A stretch of 64,000 nt of DNA from the NCBI GenBank assembly GCA_914767715.1, contig OU612068.1, forward strand, positions 33,914,001 through 33,978,000, in the 5' to 3' direction. Of the stretch, positions 25,997 through 36,699 are shown in pieces (position 1 is the stretch's first letter; the number at the start of each line of letters is the position of its first letter). Position numbers and translations under genes: made by a program. Origin of the DNA: Membranipora membranacea. Lineage: Eukaryota > Bryozoa > Gymnolaemata > Cheilostomatida > Membraniporidae. The notes beneath the pieces are model-generated. The model worked only from the letters and a program-made list of their open reading frames with translations, did no database searches and was not told the DNA's origin.

Positions 25997-26319
25997 TATA
26001 CAAAGTTAATTTGATTTTAGTCCATCATTCTGTTACAGATTAAAGGGCAGTGTAAATTTGAATTTGAGATAAATTCAGACCAGAATTTCAAAATACCTGT
26101 TAAGGTAATGTCAAAGACCGATCCGAATATCAACATATCATATACCGTTAGAAAGCTGTCGAGCTACTGAAAATGAATACCTGAACAGAAACTTGACTCG
26201 ATGTCGTTGCGTCATTTTCAGGAGGAAATGAGGCAGAAAACGCTGTTTTTTTCAATGCAGATGGAGGGATTTATAGCTTGTTATGTTATGTTTTTCCTAC
26301 CCTACCACTGATTTCTTAT

Positions 26320-26576
26320 ATACAGGAGATTCACGAAAAGCGGAACGACTCCCAGGAGCGGCTTAGGTTTCTATTTGGCTCTATTTCTATGGTTTACACT
26401 AATTGCAGGTCACTGAATCAATGGAAGCTTGAGGATTTACGGGCATTAGCAGAAATTAATAAACCTAATGCTATTTGCTTCACAGAAACCTGGTTGGATG
26501 TAAACAAACAATCAACTACTTATATCGATGGCTGTGTCAATCATTATGCCCATCGAAAAGGCAAGATTGGTGGGGG
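26320..26576 (+). pseudogene. LINE2 fragment 1: start of AP-endonuclease domain
   Basis: The frame encodes SMVYTNCRSLNQWKLEDLRA and NAICFTETWLDVNK, the TETWL motif of LINE AP-type endonucleases, and runs to RKGKIGGG, where element A cuts it. The continuation is at 39356, after element A, with an 8-bp overlap. No upstream ORF1 is recognised. Confidence 0.88.
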
Positions 26577-26995
26577 ATTCCGTGTCAAAATGTATGGTCA
26601 AAATGCCCTTGGGACAAAATGCCAGTGACATAATGCCATTGCCATAATGCCATGGCCATAATGCCATAGGTGATAATACCACTGAACACTATACCAATGC
26701 CAAAATACCAGTTGCACAAAACGCCAGTTGTGTCAAAATACCAGTGGATATAAAGTCAGATTGGACATAATACCATATGGGACAACATACCATATCCCAG
26801 AATACCATTACCATAATGCCAAAATATGTAACCAAAGGAGATCAAGCCACACTGTATTTTTTTGGTGTCAGTTCTATTACAGCTGCGAGTTGCTCGTTGA
26901 GAGTAGGAGTTGGCTCATCTGTTTAGAGCCGTCACCTTCACTGTGCAAGTCATAAAGTTTTTTCGTTCAATTTCGATGATATCTAGGGCTTTTTG
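26577..26995. repeat. Element A left terminal inverted repeat
   Basis: The outer ~250 bp is an array of degenerate AWAATGCCAT / AAAATACCAG motifs with roughly 12-15-bp spacing. Its inner part carries a tRNA-like module (26905-26958) and ends at the point where element C inserted. Confidence 0.88.
26905..26958 (+). other. tRNA-like module in element A left arm
   Basis: Degenerate counterpart of the module in the other three A/B arms: TTGGCTCATCTGTTTAGAGCC resembles an A box, and GTGCAAGTC a weak B box. Decayed, and not a functional tRNA. Confidence 0.45.
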
Positions 26996-27000
26996 GGGTT

Positions 27001-27426
27001 TGTTGAACATCCAAACGTCGCAAACGTCGCAATCTAGCGTTCCACTAACGTCGCAAACCCGAAATCGGCGCAACGAAGGGTTTTTATAACGTCGCAAACC
27101 CACAAGCGTCGCCATTTTTTAAATGTCGCAATAGCTCGAACCCACTAACGTCGCAACTCAACAAAAATGCCGAGTTGTCTTCTCATTTGATGCAAATTGG
27201 TGATGATGATTTGTTGCGAGACGTAGATAGGAGCATAGGATTTTCAAAACACGGTGGGGAATTGAATATCAATGTTATATATTGTGCTTTGGATAATTGT
27301 TGAGTATTTTTCAGGTTATTTGAATCATTTTTTTCACTCCCTTTATTGTTACCTCAGAATCTATTAATGCTGTCATAAAAGGGATGCTAACCAACATCTA
27401 GCAGTTATAGTGACATACCAATTTGT
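27001..27426. repeat. Element C left terminal inverted repeat
   Basis: Mirrors 35733-36159 over about 425 bp with scattered mismatches. It starts TGTTGAACATCC and holds about eight AACGTCGCAA-like motifs within 27012-27158. It is richer in CpG than the surroundings. Confidence 0.9.
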
Positions 27427-27834
27427 AATGTGCCTTAATGTTCCATTTAGCCAATGATTGAAATCGTCAAGAGGTATTGACACAGGTGGATTGAGTGCTA
27501 TATTTTTTCCTCTTGCCGACATAGCCTTAATCCATCACTAAAAAATGTTACATCATTCCCGTGACTAAACGCTTTGGTTTTCCCAGATGAATCAAGTCAA
27601 TTTTTTTTTATATTATGTACCATGTAAGTTTGAGCTGTTACATTATAACGATCGACGATGCTCGGATAAAGGAAAGAATTTTTCAATTTCAATGGGAGTT
27701 GTTCCCTCACAAATTAAAATAGGATAACTCATAACTATGTTTTCTACATCCTACTTATGAAATAAAATAATGTTATGGTAGAGAGTGATTCCAAATATTA
27801 TTTTCTACTCAACGAACTAAGCCCCATACCCCTC

Positions 27835-28213
27835 CTATTTTGTATGTATGTATATATTTGTATCAATTCTCATGATAAAATCAATGTTTCTCTTGTGCTC
27901 TGTGAATAAAAATAAAGTTTTAAAAATTATAATAAAACATTGACTAGATTTATAATAAATGAATCAAGCTATTCGATTGAGCAGTTTTACACATAATGAG
28001 CGAAAACAGTATTTACGGCAGTTTACACGGTAGGCTGGCACTCTGTATCTACCAGATGGGAGTTGTTCTAGCGTTATGACAGTGTCTTTGCCCGAAGCGA
28101 ACATTCTCAGGCATTTAGTTTTGAAGTACTTATCAAATATATCGTCTATGGTTGTAACTTCAAGCCTGCCTTTGCTTAGTCTACGTGCTGTGTTGATGAG
28201 GTGATTGTACTGT
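27835..28213 (-). pseudogene. LINE 3' fragment (minus strand)
   Basis: The frame reads QYNHLINTARRLSKGRLEVT, then LPSGRYRVPAYRVNCRKYCF, the typical C-terminal end of CR1/Jockey-like LINE ORF2. It is followed at the low-coordinate side by an ATAC-type microsatellite tail (27841-27855). No RT core is present. Confidence 0.75.
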
Positions 28214-28216
28214 TTT

Positions 28217-28843
28217 AAATGGTGAAAGCATTACTATATGTGACAAAGTCACTTATCTTGGTATTATGTTAGATCAAAAGCTGCGCTTTGAAGAACACAT
28301 TCAGTCTGTTGTGAGTAAAGCTGAGCAGCGAACGTATATTGTCAGGAATTTTGTACATCTTAGCACCATACCCCTTGCCACTATGTTATTTAAAAGTTTT
28401 ATTGTTTCCCTGCTCACTTATTGTTTACCAGTATTATACACTACTATTTTTGCTAAAGACAAGAAACGTTTGAGCAAGTTTCTTGATCAGGCCTCAAAGC
28501 TCAAACTCCAAGTAGATGATCTCGACAGCCCTATGACTAAGCGTACCAAAACACTTGCCCTCTGATATATCCATGACGATGACCACTTTATGAACAACTT
28601 TCTTGCTAAATGCCCCTCAGGCAGGTATCAAACAATTAAACACAGAAGTGTCTTTGGTAAAGACTGTTTTTGAGGCATGCTATCCATATTTTAAATGATA
28701 TTCTCTTTTAATCATCCATCAGTGTTTAATCTTATTTTTCCTTGTATGTGTTGGCTCCTTTTCAGTATGAACACCCTTATCTCGCAACATATTATTTTAT
28801 GTTAGTGATAGAATACAATCAATCAATCAATCAATTCTCCCTG
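28217..28843 (+). pseudogene. LINE 3' fragment (plus strand)
   Basis: Encodes KVTYLGIMLDQKLRFEEHIQ and later CPSGRYQTIKHRSVFGKDCF, the C-terminal part of LINE ORF2 after the RT core. It ends in an (AATC)n tail at 28820-28838. It abuts an opposite-strand LINE tail of a different family. Confidence 0.8.
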
Positions 28844-29192
28844 GTTGAACATGAATGAATCTTGGTTACAAACAGATGCACATGAACTACCATCAGAGAG
28901 CCCTGAGCGTGTTTAATGTGAAGTTTGATCAATGTAAACAAAAACCTGTGTGCCTAGACAATATTGTGTGCCATCAGGGAGAATGGAAGATCATCGAGAG
29001 TGATGTAACCTGATATAAATCCATTTTTGTAGAGCACACCATCTTTAATCTTGATCTCATCTGCTATGAGTGCTACATCCATTCCTTGTTTATACCACTG
29101 AGCTAGCTCGATGAGGGCATCTCTATCAACTCCAGCTGTTGTAGTGCGATAGTGGGCATAATCAGCTAGAGTTGGCTCTGAGGGCAGACTTA

Positions 29193-29840
29193 AGCTGTAG
29201 CTCCACGTAACGATGTAATCACAGGCCGATGGCATGTCTAGACATGCTAGGCATATGAGTTAGTACTCGATGGTTTAGTGAGTCATATTGGGGTAATAAA
29301 TCAGGTGCCTAGATTGACCAATTAACTCCCTCAGTTCAATCGATTGACCAATGATATTTAATGGGCGTGTTAACAAATGACCGGATATAGTGATGTCATA
29401 TTAAATCCGGGTCTTTGTCACTTAGAACCTTCACCAAATAAAATTTCATTCTTCTGTAAAATTGATTTTCCTATGCTATACTATGGATGTCATGTCAGGA
29501 CAGCTTCCATTTCCAAGTGATACAGCTATTACCTTCCATATTTTCATTACAGCACCACTCCCATCTTTGTAGTTATGGTGTTTTTTATCATAAATAGGAG
29601 GATGTGATTTAACTACAGATATTATCAACTCCTCCATTTTTGATAGCCTGTCACGATTTGATAGATGACGTGTTTAACAGCAATCAACAACCAATCAGCA
29701 TAGAGGATCGTCTAGATCACTCGGGCAAAAGACCAACAAGTTCGATGTCCACTTAACACGAGTAATCACTCGTGCAGATCCACCGATTAACCACTCGTGA
29801 CCCCAAATCGATGTAAAAATCGTTACGTGGAGCTACAGCT
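29193..29840. mobile_element. Harbinger-like MITE, copy 1, inside the transposase exon
   Basis: 648 bp with ends AGCTGTAGCTCCACGTAACGA and its complement, and TTA on both sides (29190-29192, 29841-29843). Taking out the element and one TTA restores an open frame reading NSTALSLPSEPTL. A TWA duplication is typical of PIF/Harbinger (known), and assignment rests on that and the short inverted repeats. It is homologous, in opposite orientation, to 40907-41596. Confidence 0.93.
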
Positions 29841-31899
29841 TTAGAGCTGTGGAATTTCTAATATACCGGTAGGCCGCTGTTGATTTCATTTTCAGACCTA
29901 GCGCCCATCTGATTACAAGTGGATGCCACCGCATACCTTTTTTATGGGTTGTCTGCGCCTTGAGCTGCTGAGCAAAAAACAAGCTCCCCAATGTCTCTGT
30001 TTTTGGATACTTAGTGTCTGCTAAGGCGGCTTCACATAATGTGTTTATATCTGGTGAAACATCAACAAGCCCAGCCTCAGAGAGTTGTGCTAGTTTTTCT
30101 TGCAGCCTTTGATTCTCAGCGACCAAGCTTTATTCTCTGATTTTGGTTCTCTTGCAACGCTGGACGAGCTGACTGTGAGACATTGAAGTGAGAGGGGCAC
30201 AGGATGATGGTGATAACATGTCATTTTGTGATTTTTTTGCCAGAGCTGCCAGAGAAGCTCGCAGAGAACTACGGAAGGTTTGGCATTTCTTACATCGCTC
30301 CCCGCTCTCTATAACCATGTGACACTCATTATGCCTGATTGTGACAGCATCAGCTGATAGATCTCTAAAGCTGGCTCTCTGGTCTAAGTCAATATCATAG
30401 AAACGTTCATCTGGATTTCCCTGGCATATAGCTCGGTGCTCTACCGTTTGCAGCAGACTTAATTGTTGCTGTGTATTTAGTTTATTCGGGAAACCTTCTA
30501 GTCTGATAGCACGGCTGTACACAAATGCTTTCCATTGCCCATTTCCCTCCATCACTAGATGTTTAGTATTCACACCTACAAAATAAATTTTTGATGTCAA
30601 CTCCTTACATAATACATCCGGTAGGGTGTCATCAGGGAGAATGATGACCCTGGTGTCATATCCATTCAGGTCAGTTTGCACACCACAATCTTCAAAACAA
30701 AACAACCTCATGAAATTGATAGCGAAAAATCTATCACCTTTGACTATCAATGGGTAGTCTAAAAATAGGGGAAAAGCAGTAGAGAGTTTGGGAGGATACA
30801 ACTAGATTACGTTAGAGTCTCGATTAAGATTTTGCTTACAGCATAGCACTAGATATGCCCACGTTATCAACATCTTAATTACAGTCCTCATTATTGGTAT
30901 AAGAATGACTCGGAACAACAAATATATCTCCCTACATCATTCTCCCTGCCTACATTGAGATGCATGCATTCATGTTAATCGACATAATTCCTTATGTCAA
31001 AAATGGCTAGACTAATCCTGATTATACAAAGACAACTGAGCTACCTACGGTAGCCAGAACTAACTCTATGGATTTAAATTATGAGTTCACTCTATTAATA
31101 CTGCTGTAATCCATCCTAAATCCAATTTACTCAATTATTGCTCATTGTTGAATGGAGACACCCATCGTTGTCAATGTGGCGGTTCACTATTGGTATGGGG
31201 AGATGAAGCGCCTCTAACTCCAAATCTATTATTCAGCACGAGGACACAACGACAGGCATGTACTACTGACAGCCTACATGTAGCTGGATTAATATTCAAC
31301 AGAAGAAAAAATTATTAAGCTGTCTATGAGACCAGGGGGAATTCCCCTGATGAGACTACGTGAGAGATAAATAGCACCCAGATATACCTAACCATAGCAG
31401 CTACATGTGTCTATAAAAAAATATTTTTAAAGAGCCAATGTGTTCAATGTCATGGTGAATTAACGACTGCTGCAAAATCATTCAAAATATCTTAATATTA
31501 AAAAAACCCAACATGAAAACTTGTAGTCCTGCAAGAGCCTAGGCAGGGTCATCAGCCATTGCTTATTCCCTCTCTCGGGGACTGGCAATGAAGTGTCTGC
31601 CCCCCCCCCCCCCTCTATAGCTATGCTAACAGTACGTCATAGTATATACCTATGGATGAGATCATGATGAAAAAAAGGATGGAAACATGAACATATATAT
31701 TACAGCTAAGCCATATCCAACCCACTCAGCGAGAGTCTGCTGCTGGGAGAGTGAGTGAGCCCATCGATACATAATTGATAAGCCAGATTTTTATATCAAA
31801 ACATATTATTGCCCACACTTCAGTGACATATATCAAGAAAAAGAACCTGGCTGACAAATTTAATGGACTAATAACATCAATTTACAGATTACATATATA

Positions 31900-31921
31900 A
31901 TCAGGGAGAATTCTCCCTGAT
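31900..31921. repeat. 22-bp perfect palindrome centred on GAATTC
   Basis: Perfect palindrome of ATCAGGGAGAA and its complement in the intron of the P-like gene. A similar imperfect one (CAGGGGGAATTCCCCTG) is at 31333-31349. Confidence 0.8.
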
Positions 31922-32227
31922 ACAATCAAATGTCTATGTATGCAGGACGGGTTGCCATTCACTCTTGATAATCATGTACATGGTTATCACTTATAAATTG
32001 TAAATATAGATTCCACTCACCTCCTAGCTTCTTATTATTCACCAACACAAACTCCACAAGCTTACCACAGCTGTTATCCACTACTGCATATCCTAGCTCT
32101 TTCCCTGTATTGATTACACAGTCTTCAACAATAAGTTTTGCTTTAGCAGTCTTTTCCTTGATATGTGTGAATTTATTTTTTCTGGCACTAGTGGCAGACA
32201 TTACAATTAAACTTAATAAAATGAGCA

Positions 32228-34060
32228 AGATTCAGTGAAGCACAGGAGCAAAAGATTCTGGTAAACTGCTATGTTCCATGTCTTATCGAAAACTGACTGC
32301 TTGCGTGATCAAATTCTACCTCCATTCATCAAAGAAATGTGGGGGGATAACTTCTTCAGTGACAAATCTTGGACTTTCTCATGGAAATTTAAAAAACTAA
32401 AATGTCATTATTGTTGAATTGTTGAATAAAATCATTCTTTATTATTCTTCCTATGGCTGAAGAACACATGTGATAGGGTAGTAAAACACTTCTTAGAGCT
32501 AAAAACAATCATCTTGACTGGAAAATCTTACAGGGCAAGGTACCCATAATAGTATCCATTTACACACCAACTTGCTCATGCCTCATGGAGGATGAAACTG
32601 TCTTCCACTTCTTAAACAAATGCCAAAATTACATATGTCTAAGAGACAGCATTGATCTAGACCAAGCGGACCACATGTCTCTCATCTCTTACATTGAACA
32701 GAGTGGGAGATTTTGTCGGTAAATCCACAACAAAAACGAAGTCAAGCAACCTACCTAACTAATGGAGCAAGACCCCTCCATCCAGAATACAGTCACTGGT
32801 CAGGTCACCCTAAGAGGTAGAGTAGGCCATACTGCTGGGTGAGGGTACAGTGACCATGAGATGGTCCCACTCAGCAGACAACACCAGAACAGATTGTAAA
32901 CAGAGATAGATGATGTATAAACAGAGAACCAAGCATGCGGAGAGTCGCAGCTACTTTCGAAACCCTAAATGCAAATATTATCTTTTCAATTTTTTATTTT
33001 ATTGTAAAACCAAATCGTTTCATATTTTAACATCAACATGTTCAACTTGATATGCTTCCTACCAAACGTGATTCATTACAATCCATAAATATCAAATCGC
33101 CATTTGTTTTGTTTCCTTTTTGTACATATATATAATTTTGTTTCCATGATATTTTTTTTCATTCCAGAGTAATTACTATAATATGTTTAGAAATCCTTTT
33201 TGACATAATAGAATCACCTTTGTACATAATAGTAGAAATAATTTAAATTTTGAGTCATATCTTGCTCAACACTAATATATTCATATCCATATGTAGACCT
33301 GTTGCTTGTTTTTCTTTCCTTTTCAGTTCAGTTCAAAGTGCCACATCATAACCTGCCTTTCAATATGTTACCCATAGCATAAAATTCATAGACACATTTG
33401 ATTTAATTATTATTATCACATCAAACTTGGGATTTTTCATTTTTGTGTTTAGCCTCAAACCCAAGATGTTTTATCAAGTTCGAATTAAAACGAAGTTTTC
33501 CACTTTCCCTATATATCCACAAAGTACCTAACTAACCTTCAGACTATATCATTTGAAACATAATTGTACATACTTTTTGCCTGCAAAAAGAGGCGTAGTT
33601 GTTTTTATTTTGTCTAAAGATAAAATAAAATAGATAACTAACTAACACATCCATTTTTTGAGTTGTATCATTGAGGAAAGGAAATTTAGCTTGTGAATCT
33701 GAAAATTATTTTAGCACCTATGAGAGTGAGAGCTGTCCAAAAATATCTCATTTGCATACCTAGTGTCACTAGAAGGCTGGGAATCTTACAGAATGTGGCA
33801 AGTTTAGGAGCGAAAAATTCGGCATGGGCCTCTTATTATGGATGATTAATGAGTGTTATAAGCACAATTGTGTTGTAGTAACTTGTTCAGGACATAAATC
33901 AAGTGTTCTGGATTGGTTGCTGACAATATTTTTTATTGGATTGGTATATTTCATCAATGAACTAAACCTCCTAGTTCATCAATATTTCATCAATGAACTA
34001 AATAAGAGGTTTAGTTCATTGATTTCATGGATAAAACATAAAAAAATTTGTGTGATGTAT
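32228..34060. pseudogene. AT-rich stretch with a retroelement C-terminal remnant
   Basis: At 32480-32722 (plus) a frame reads CLMEDETVFHFLNKCQNYIC then LR, resembling the C-x-x-C...EExxxHFLxxCxxY...R end of LINE ORF2 proteins. The first cysteine context is imperfect. The rest (32.9-33.9 kb) is AT-rich without a recognisable gene. Confidence 0.45.
33953..34023. repeat. Short inverted repeat
   Basis: ATCAATGAACTAAACCTC and its complement surround a partly repeated TTCATCAATGAACTAAA. It lies beside the hairpin element at 34071. Confidence 0.7.
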
Positions 34061-34070
34061 CTATTTGAAT

Positions 34071-34408
34071 CATAAGGCCACGTGACTTTGATATAGCCTG
34101 TGATTTATGTCAGTGGGTGGGGGTGGGCGAGAAGAGAAGAGAAGAATGAGTATAGGGGGGAACCATCAATGTAATCTCATGATACTTTTTCGATGTGTTT
34201 TGTGTGGGTATCTATATATAAAGACATAGACATAGACATACATAGACATAGATATATTATATAGATACCCACACAAAATTGAAAAAAAAACACATCGAAA
34301 AAGGATCATGAGATTACATTGATGGTTCCCCCCTATCTCTTTCACTCATCTCCCACCCCCACCCACTGACAAAAATCACAGGCTATATCAAAGTCACGTG
34401 GCCTTATG
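34071..34408. mobile_element. Foldback (hairpin) element, copy 2
   Basis: 338 bp with arms of about 140 bp; ends CATAAGGCCACGTGAC as in copy 1. It is flanked by perfect ATTTGAAT direct repeats (34063-34070, 34409-34416). The loop is a CATAGA-rich stretch, shorter than in copy 1. Confidence 0.95.
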
Positions 34409-34416
34409 ATTTGAAT

Positions 34417-35560
34417 ACTTATTTTGGCCGTAATCAACACTATTCACCAGTGCTTGTCTGTGATTGGCCAATATGTTTAGTGCAAGCTCCTCCCCGTTCC
34501 ATTCTCCCTGGTGCCATGTGAATATTTTGTCTTATATATATATATGGTATAGGCCAGGCTTACCATGTTAGATTTATTTAACACAATGGATAATCAGAAG
34601 AATAAGGCTACAGCAGATCTACTTAGCTCTTTTGTATTTTATTCATTGACCCCTACTCCATATCATAGGTAGTAGGCAGCCCACTGTATGTATAGGTAGA
34701 ATAGATAGATACTGTTTCACATGTTGGCTAGATAGAAAAAAGCAAGGTGGATTTCTAGAGGTAGGATAATGGTCTTTGGGTACCCAGGCATAGTTGAGCT
34801 GCAAATTTTATCAATTGATTTCAATACTAAACAAGCCCATCACGATATCTCAAAAAATCATCTGCTGGCTCCTTACCCTGTCTTGACAAGCTTTGCGGGA
34901 GAGGTTCCCCCTCCTTCAAACAATGCTTGTCAAGGCAGGCTACTGTTTGCCATGCTCTTGAGAATTTAGAATTTTACTTGATTAATATATTATATAACCA
35001 TGGCCATTAACAATGAGCCCCTTGGTCACAAAGCGATATTAAATTCTGTAAATTTTTAATTGCACTATCATTGGCCTGCAGTCCACAGTCAAGGTCCCTG
35101 CCCATAACTCAAATTTCTTCGACCAGGATTTGAGTTTACAAACTGCATTTAATTCTACAACCTATCGTGGTACATTCAAATTTTCATAAGACTGTAAAAA
35201 TTAAAAACGACAAGCTCAAAATCTTGTTCGCAGTTGCTAGAGCACTCTAGATTACAGAGTGATAAAAACACAATTGCCATTACGCAATTCAATGTTCTAA
35301 AATCGCTACCTATTGTATGCTAATGCTTCTTATAGTATCCAGTTTAGGTTTTATTATCATAAACTTTATATGAAAACCATGAAGTTTCATCTTTGGAATG
35401 ATGTAAAAATTCCTTAGTCAGTAGATAAAGGATAAGTCATAAAGAGATGAAGCGGTTCATGCATAAATATGATTTAATATTTTTTCTGGTATTTCAAGTA
35501 GTGTAAAAGCATAGCCTATATCAAACATGACAGTATATTTCAAGCTTGACATGCATGCAG
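34417..35560. other. Element C interior, no gene recognised
   Basis: AT-rich sequence with no supported gene. Short frames (for example 34769-34969) show no family motif. Confidence 0.5.
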
Positions 35561-35732
35561 ATATTCGCCTTACTCGTGCCAAATCTTGATAAGCATCCCT
35601 TATAAGACAGCAGTAACAAATCCTCATGTAACAAGTTTTATCATTATCCTATGAAGTTCTTCTCTGATAAAAATTTGTACAATATTCTCAATATTTCAAC
35701 TCCCATAGTGTTTTGAAATCCTATCCTCTACC
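35560..35732. repeat. Degenerate tandem copy of inner element C arm
   Basis: This ~170-bp stretch (CTTGATAAGCATCCCTTATAAGACAGCAG...) is a diverged direct copy of the adjacent inner part of C's right arm. No equivalent second copy was obvious next to the left arm. Confidence 0.7.
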
Positions 35733-36159
35733 AATTGGTATGTCACTATATCTGCTAGATGTTGATTAGCGTCCCTTTTATGACAGCATTAATGTATTCT
35801 GAGGTAACAATGAAGAATGTGAAAAAGATGATTCAAATAACCTGAAAAATACTCAACAATTATCCATAGCACAATATTATAACGTTGATATTCAACTCCC
35901 CACCGTGTTTTGAAGTTCGTATGCTCCTATCTACATCTCGCAACATATCATCATCATCACCAATTTGCATCAAATGAGAAGAAAACTCGGCATTTTTGGT
36001 GAGTTGCGACATTTGCGACGTTAGTGGGTTCGAGCTATTGCAACGTTTAAAAAATTGCGACATTATAAAAACCCTTCGTTACGACGTTTTTGGGATTGCG
36101 ACGTTAGTGGAACACTAGATTGCGAAGTTTTGACGTTTGCGACATTTGTGGGTTCAACA
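35733..36159. repeat. Element C right terminal inverted repeat
   Basis: Reverse complement of 27001-27426, ending GGGTTCAACA, with TTGCGACGTT motifs repeated in 36005-36150. Confidence 0.9.
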
Positions 36160-36164
36160 GGGTT

Positions 36165-36650
36165 CACAAATTGAGAACTAGTGACTTGTAACAAATATTT
36201 CCCAACTATTCTCTAGAATAATATGACAATAACTCTGAACTATTACCAACTTTTCTTTTGAAAGCCAAGTCTTGACTCATCGCTGCCCTCATGCTACAAA
36301 TGACATTGATGAGACTACGATGATTGAACATAGAGCAGGTTAACTCTGTATTTATTAGTTGTATAAAAAGCTACAGTTACAATTAACAAAAAAAAGAAAA
36401 AATTTGTTCACCCGAAATGAACTTTCACATTTAGGCCATGGTCATAGTATTAAGCAAAGTCATTATTTTTATACGGGTTTGTGACACACAGGACATTCAC
36501 GAATTGAATATCTATATTGACTATCGACCAATTGCCATTTTCTCATTTTTTGATGAAATCACGCTCACAGAAACTCACCCAGAACTGAGCGTCATCAGCA
36601 TACATGTGGCATTTCACCCCGATAGTATCTAGGAGCTTATTAGTGTAGTA
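36165..36650. other. Element A interior, no gene recognised
   Basis: Begins with sequence (ACTAGTGACTTGTAA...) shared with element B near 49140-49180. No coding signal seen. Confidence 0.6.
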
Positions 36651-36699
36651 TATTTGAGTACAAAAATAATCTGTGCATTGTTGTTGCAGGAAAAATTGG

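Larger units (their letters stand above)
28954..32228 (-). pseudogene. Broken P-element/THAP9-like transposase gene
   Basis: Exon 1 runs 32228 (or internal ATG at 32201) to 32021, donor GGAG^GTGAGT. The intron ends TTTTTAG at 30759 and exon 2 runs from 30758 down. The join is in phase. Exon 2 carries KGMRWHPLVIRWALGLKMKS, AYRYIRNS and LPSEPTLADYAHYRT, which resemble the conserved part of P-element/THAP9-type transposases (family recognised by eye). It is broken by an in-frame TAA at 30130-30132, by a 648-bp MITE (29193-29840), and by an early end at 28954, well short of a full transposase. No THAP zinc finger is visible in exon 1. A coiled coil (VAENQRLQEKLAQLSEAG) precedes the conserved part. 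Confidence 0.72.
27001..36159. mobile_element. Element C: 9.2-kb element with ~425-bp terminal inverted repeats, nested in A
   Basis: Termini are TGTTGAAC...GTTCAACA. GGGTT precedes (26996-27000) and follows (36160-36164), a 5-bp target duplication. Removing C joins A sequence that matches uninterrupted element B near 49185. Arms hold repeated AACGTCGCAA motifs. The interior carries two LINE tails, a broken P/THAP9-like transposase gene and a hairpin element, and it is unclear whether any of these is C's own gene. TGTNR...YNACA ends resemble what I recall for Ginger elements, but no integrase was seen. Confidence 0.9.

Noticed and set aside
27001-36159. LTR retrotransposon, because of TG...CA ends and a 5-bp duplication
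   Set aside because: The terminal repeats are inverted, not direct, and no gag, protease or integrase frames are visible.
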